From Colius striatus (Eukaryota; Chordata; Aves; Coliiformes; Coliidae): DNA of 64,000 nt. Of the stretch, positions 60,690 through 64,000 are shown in pieces (position 1 is the first letter of the stretch; every line of letters starts with the position of its first letter). Made by a program: the position numbers and the translations under genes. The notes below the pieces were generated by a model. That model searched no databases, had not been told where the DNA came from, and saw only the letters and a program-made list of their open reading frames with translations. The stretch spans positions 180,176,270-180,240,269 of the forward strand of contig NC_084759.1 in the NCBI RefSeq assembly GCF_028858725.1, in the 5' to 3' direction.

Positions 60690-61846
60690 TCTGGGGAAAC
60701 TGGGGGCATCACAGTGAGCACTGGGACTCAATGCACCTTGGAAAAAGTCTAGACAGTGCTTTGCCCATTTTAGGTCTGGTTGACACAGTGGTGGTGGGAA
60801 CATCCTCTCTGGGGCTAAGCAGCACCATGAACTGTCCTTCCTCACGCCCTTCTGGTCACAGAGAGGTGAATTACGGCTGTTTCTTGTCTGATTGTGGGGG
60901 ACGGGGAAAAGGACTTCGTCTCCTGGCCTGCCTCACTGTCCATGCCCTGCTGGAGCAGTTCCAGTTTCATGCTTGGAAAACTGCATATTTGCATATCAAG
61001 CTTCTAGTGAATACTGGATGTTATTAAAAATTACTTTTACCAGAGTAAGATATAGTTTTCAAGAAAGAAAATACCAATCTAGAGAGTCCTGTCTTTTTCT
61101 ATGTATAACTTTATCTACACAGTTTGTTCTGCCCAAACCCTTGTTTCTACTTACAGGAACTCAGAGGGTCTTTTATTTTATTGAAATTATGAAAACCTGA
61201 TAAATATATTTACTATTAACCATTCACTTCCAGAACTGTTAAAAATAATAATTACAAGGACTTTGTTCATACATAAATGCATATGTGTACAGACTCTCTC
61301 TCATACATACACACACAACTATGCAGATGTATTTTTTCTTTTCCCACTCCATTTGTGAAATACTGGGAAGTAAAAATAGTGTTTATTAACCCTCATAGTG
61401 ATTAGAAGTATCAAAGAAGTATTGCAGACAATCAGAAGAAAAATAATTTGTGTGGTTTGTTTGATGTTTAAATGTAATCTGCTACTGTTTGTCATAGAGA
61501 TATTAGCACTTTTGTAAAATGTATCTTTATAGTGGAGAATATTAGTATTTAGTTTAAGGAATTCCTTTCTATATTTATATTCTTAAATTCTGGTTTGTAA
61601 TTTTCACTCTATAAGCAACCTTGTAAGCACCTTGTGTACTTAAAACAAGCAAAGTTAGGAGTCAAATGTGAAAACATAGTTTAAATGAAAATAAAATGCC
61701 AGAATCTGTTTGTTTTATAACATTTCTTGTGAACTTGTACAGTGTTTCAGTATATAGTTCTGCAAACTGTTCCATTGGAAAAAAATTGTAACTTCCTATT
61801 TGTATTGTATATCAACTGGATGTGCTATTCACAAACACTATTTTGA

Positions 61847-61852
61847 AATAAA
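61847..61852 (+). terminator. MDFIC: Presumed main poly(A) signal of MDFIC
   Basis: AATAAA in TTTTGAAATAAAGATC, followed within 50 bases by a T- and TC-rich stretch. It is the last good signal before sequence that looks intergenic. Confidence 0.7.
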
Positions 61853-61870
61853 GATCTTTATTTTGAAACT

Positions 61871-63080
61871 TCAGGATTTCTTCTTCTTCTAGTCTTGTCC
61901 TGTTACTCTTCTGAATGGTAATTTCGTGTCTCATTCGTGTCTTTCCAAGTACTTCCCAAGGGCTTTGACCTTTGAGCAATTTGCACAGAGGGTGAGCCAG
62001 TGTATGAGTTGTCTTTACAGGCGGAGCTAAACTGGCTCACATGGTAGAAGCTGCACTAGCTTGAATCTCCAACGGTAAAAAGGTTAGTCATTAAGAGGCC
62101 AAATTAATTTCTTAGTGAAATTGTGTTAGTGAAGTGAAATTCCAGAAATGATTACATTTGATCAAGATGAAAATTATTTCAATACATCTGCAGCAACAGT
62201 CTTTGGTTTACTAAAAACAAACTGAACAAGAGTGTAAATGGCTCACAGTATTGCAGTAGACGTATTAAGGTTTAATGACCTGTGCAGCCCGTGAAACGAA
62301 GACTCATGCTGAGTTACCACTATTTTAAAGTAGGGTATGATTTTAAAAACAGTTAGTTTCAACTCACATGGGGTAGACTATAGACTCTATAGTAGATTTT
62401 TCTTCATGTTGGCTTAAGCTAAGTGTGAACATGCTTATGCTACTTGAAAACTGAAAACAGCATGTTTTATAATATTTTACACTAATTTTTATACATCTAT
62501 TTTAAATGTATTGAATGTTCTTCTATGTCTGTGTACACGAGCCCTGAGAAGGTCTAAAAAAATTTTGAATCTCATCTGGGCATTACAGGTGTAAAACATT
62601 AAAATGACAGAAATTGTGTTTGAGTATGTGTCGTGAAGCCTCACCTTTGAGACTATGTGCCAAAATAATTCTTTGTATAAGAGAACTAATAAACACATAG
62701 ACAAATAGTATCATTTGAAATTTATTTTAACTGTTCTAGCCAGTATCCGTAACACATAATATTTCTAGAAAGAAGTGGCTTCTGTTAAGAAAGATCAGGA
62801 ACATTTGGTACATTTCCGATTGAATAATGATTTTATTTCAGCCATAGTACTCGTGTGAAGAACTATTTGTCAACTTTGACAAATCATTGTTTTTGTAATC
62901 TTCTAAATGAGTAACTTTTCTGAGATGTTCACACAGGTTGTTTTGAAAAAAAGTCTTAGAGATTGCAATATTTGATATATGTTCTTGGAGAGCAGTGACA
63001 ATGGTATTGATTTTGTTCCACAGTAAATCTCCTTTTGTTAGCAGTCTTGTAACTTTGTGAAAGGCAACAGATACTATAGA
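61871..63080. other. Intergenic flank downstream of MDFIC
   Basis: AT-rich unassigned DNA. The longest frame (complement of 62489-62704, 71 codons) has no recognisable features. Confidence 0.55.
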
Positions 63081-63460
63081 CTCATAGAATCATTTCAGGT
63101 GGAAAAGACCTTCAAGACCACCAAGACAACCACTAACCTAACACCACCAAGCCCACCATTAAATCATGTCTCTCAGCACCTCATCTACACAAGTTTTAAA
63201 TATCTCCAGTGATGGTGACTCCACCACCTGACTGGGCAGCCTGTACCAGTGTCTAACAACCTTGTCAGTGAAGTTTTATTTAATACCCAATTGAAACCTC
63301 CCCTGGTGCAACTTGAGGACATTTACTCTTGTCCTATCACTTGTTACTTGGCAGAGGAGACTGACCCCCAGTTTGCTGCAACCTCCTTGCAGATAGCTGT
63401 AGAAAGTGATCGTGTCTCCCCTCAGCCTCCTTTTCTCCAGGCTAAAGAGCCCAAATTTCT
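63081..63460 (-). mobile_element. CR1 LINE 3' fragment downstream of MDFIC
   Basis: It begins CTCATAGAATCATTTCAGG and then carries TGGAAAAGACCTTCAAGACC, AACACCACCAAGCCCACC, AAATCATGTCTCTCAGCACC, CTGGGCAGCCTGTACCAG and TTGTCCTATCACTTGTTAC, in CR1 order read as reverse complement. Then CTCAGCCTCCTTTTCTCC marks the end of ORF2. The element is truncated about 380 bases from its 3' end. The 71-codon plus-strand frame at 63249-63464 is a chance frame across it. Confidence 0.94.
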
Positions 63461-64000
63461 GTAATTGTATATCATAGAATGAATCACATATCTGAATTCT
63501 TAGTCTTACCCCAAAATTAAGTTAAAAATTAGAGAAATATCCCCCTGGTATCTTCTCTCTGTTTCTCTGTGTATACATGAGTGTGTGCACTATGTGTTAG
63601 ACTTAAGGCAGTGTCAGTGGTGACATTAGTAGCTCTAGAGTCCTACAGGCATTAGTCTTTTCCTCCCTTCTGACTCTTCTGCAGGTTCTTATCACTTCCA
63701 AAGTGTGCAGAGGGACCATAACTCAATTTTAGCATCACAATGTTGAAAGGAGTTTAGTAAAAATTCCCCACACCCACTTCTATGATGCACTTCACTGTGT
63801 TCAGTATATACTCCAATATGAAGTTGATTGTATGTGCAAAATTCAGCCTCCTCACAAGCATTTGCTTACGCTATTTATCAGGGATTTAGTGCTAGTTACA
63901 TAAAAGGATAAACTTTCTCTTCTTTAGAAGTCTTTGATAGGATGGGCTATTTCTACTGTAGTTGGAAAGAGATCAATTTCTCTGAATTACTGTCCTACAG
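63461..64000. other. Intergenic, nothing recognised
   Basis: Unassigned sequence up to the window edge; no gene, RNA or repeat family seen. Confidence 0.5.

Larger units (their letters stand above)
10780..61870 (+). other. MDFIC: MDFIC gene span (start codon to presumed poly(A) site)
   Basis: Four coding exons of 91, 132, 276 and 248 bases join without a frameshift (phases 1, 1, 1) into 747 bases, or 248 residues plus stop. Introns are 10305, 22997 and 13820 bases. From published work on the family: MDFIC carries a cysteine-rich I-mfa domain, holds some transcription factors and other nuclear regulators in the cytoplasm or modulates them (cyclin T1/P-TEFb, the LEF1/axin axis), and its lipidated C-terminal segment binds PIEZO1 and PIEZO2 channels as an auxiliary subunit. 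Human MDFIC variants cause a lymphatic anomaly. No other gene is seen in the span; introns hold only repeats and unassigned DNA. In other vertebrates the gene lies in the FOXP2-TFEC neighbourhood, but neither neighbour reaches into this window. Confidence 0.93.
58649..61870 (+). other. MDFIC: MDFIC 3' UTR (presumed)
   Basis: The region following the stop codon has no open frame of note and no CR1 or LTR. The most convincing end is AATAAA at 61847-61852, followed by a T-rich CTTCTTCTTCTAGTCTTGTCC stretch typical of a downstream element. Other possible signals are AATAAA at 59639-59644 and 61690-61695, so shorter forms are possible. AT-rich elements such as TATTTATT (about 59563) occur. A GC-richer block at 60550-60990 with a hairpin at 60661-60689 stands out and may be an inserted or conserved element. 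The length, about 3.2 kb, is an inference; transcript data would settle it. Confidence 0.65.

Noticed and set aside
1..64000. CRISPR arrays, operons, ribosome binding sites, tRNA or rRNA genes
   Set aside because: The window is vertebrate nuclear DNA; no regularly spaced repeats of that kind and no tRNA or rRNA signature were seen.

Overview
The window is vertebrate nuclear DNA and almost certainly from a bird. It is AT-rich and gene-poor, it carries at least ten fragments of the avian/reptilian LINE CR1 (several ending in the typical ATTCTATGATTCTA-like tail), and it holds three LTRs of avian endogenous-retrovirus type. The LTR types look more like those of neoavian birds than of chicken; that is an inference from memory, not a search.

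One protein-coding gene can be supported: MDFIC (MyoD family inhibitor domain containing, also called HIC), on the + strand. Four coding exons join in phase: 10780-10870, 21176-21307, 44305-44580 and 58401-58648. Together they give a 248-residue protein, close to the 246-residue human short form. The N-terminal two thirds are polar and probably disordered; the last 82 residues are the I-mfa domain, with 24 cysteines. Introns are about 10.3, 23.0 and 13.8 kb. The promoter lies in a CpG island at about 10.02-10.66 kb. The 3' UTR is about 3.2 kb and ends near an AATAAA at 61847-61852.

Layout: 1-6098 is intergenic with no gene seen. 6099-7045 is a solo LTR on the minus strand with a near-perfect 5-bp target duplication. 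7046-10000 is upstream flank with a CR1 tail. 10020-10870 is the CpG island, 5' UTR and coding exon 1. Intron 1 has a CR1 tail and a + strand LTR (18369-18891). Intron 2 has several CR1 pieces, one with a 15-bp triplication about 0.5 kb before exon 3. Intron 3 has a 1.56-kb CR1 with a reverse-transcriptase region (minus), an 0.83-kb CR1 (plus) and a minus-strand LTR (57131-57673) about 0.7 kb before exon 4. After the gene there is unremarkable flank with one CR1 piece at 63081-63460.

No undescribed system was found. The points most worth a second look are: a stop codon overlapped by AATAAA just inside intron 3, which could give a 179-residue MDFIC lacking the I-mfa domain; an in-frame TGA 15 bases before the start ATG, which blocks the simple upstream-start long form known in human; an exon 4 acceptor whose pyrimidine tract lies about 40 bases upstream; an out-of-order 88-bp duplication at the 5' end of a CR1 copy; and several compact hairpins.
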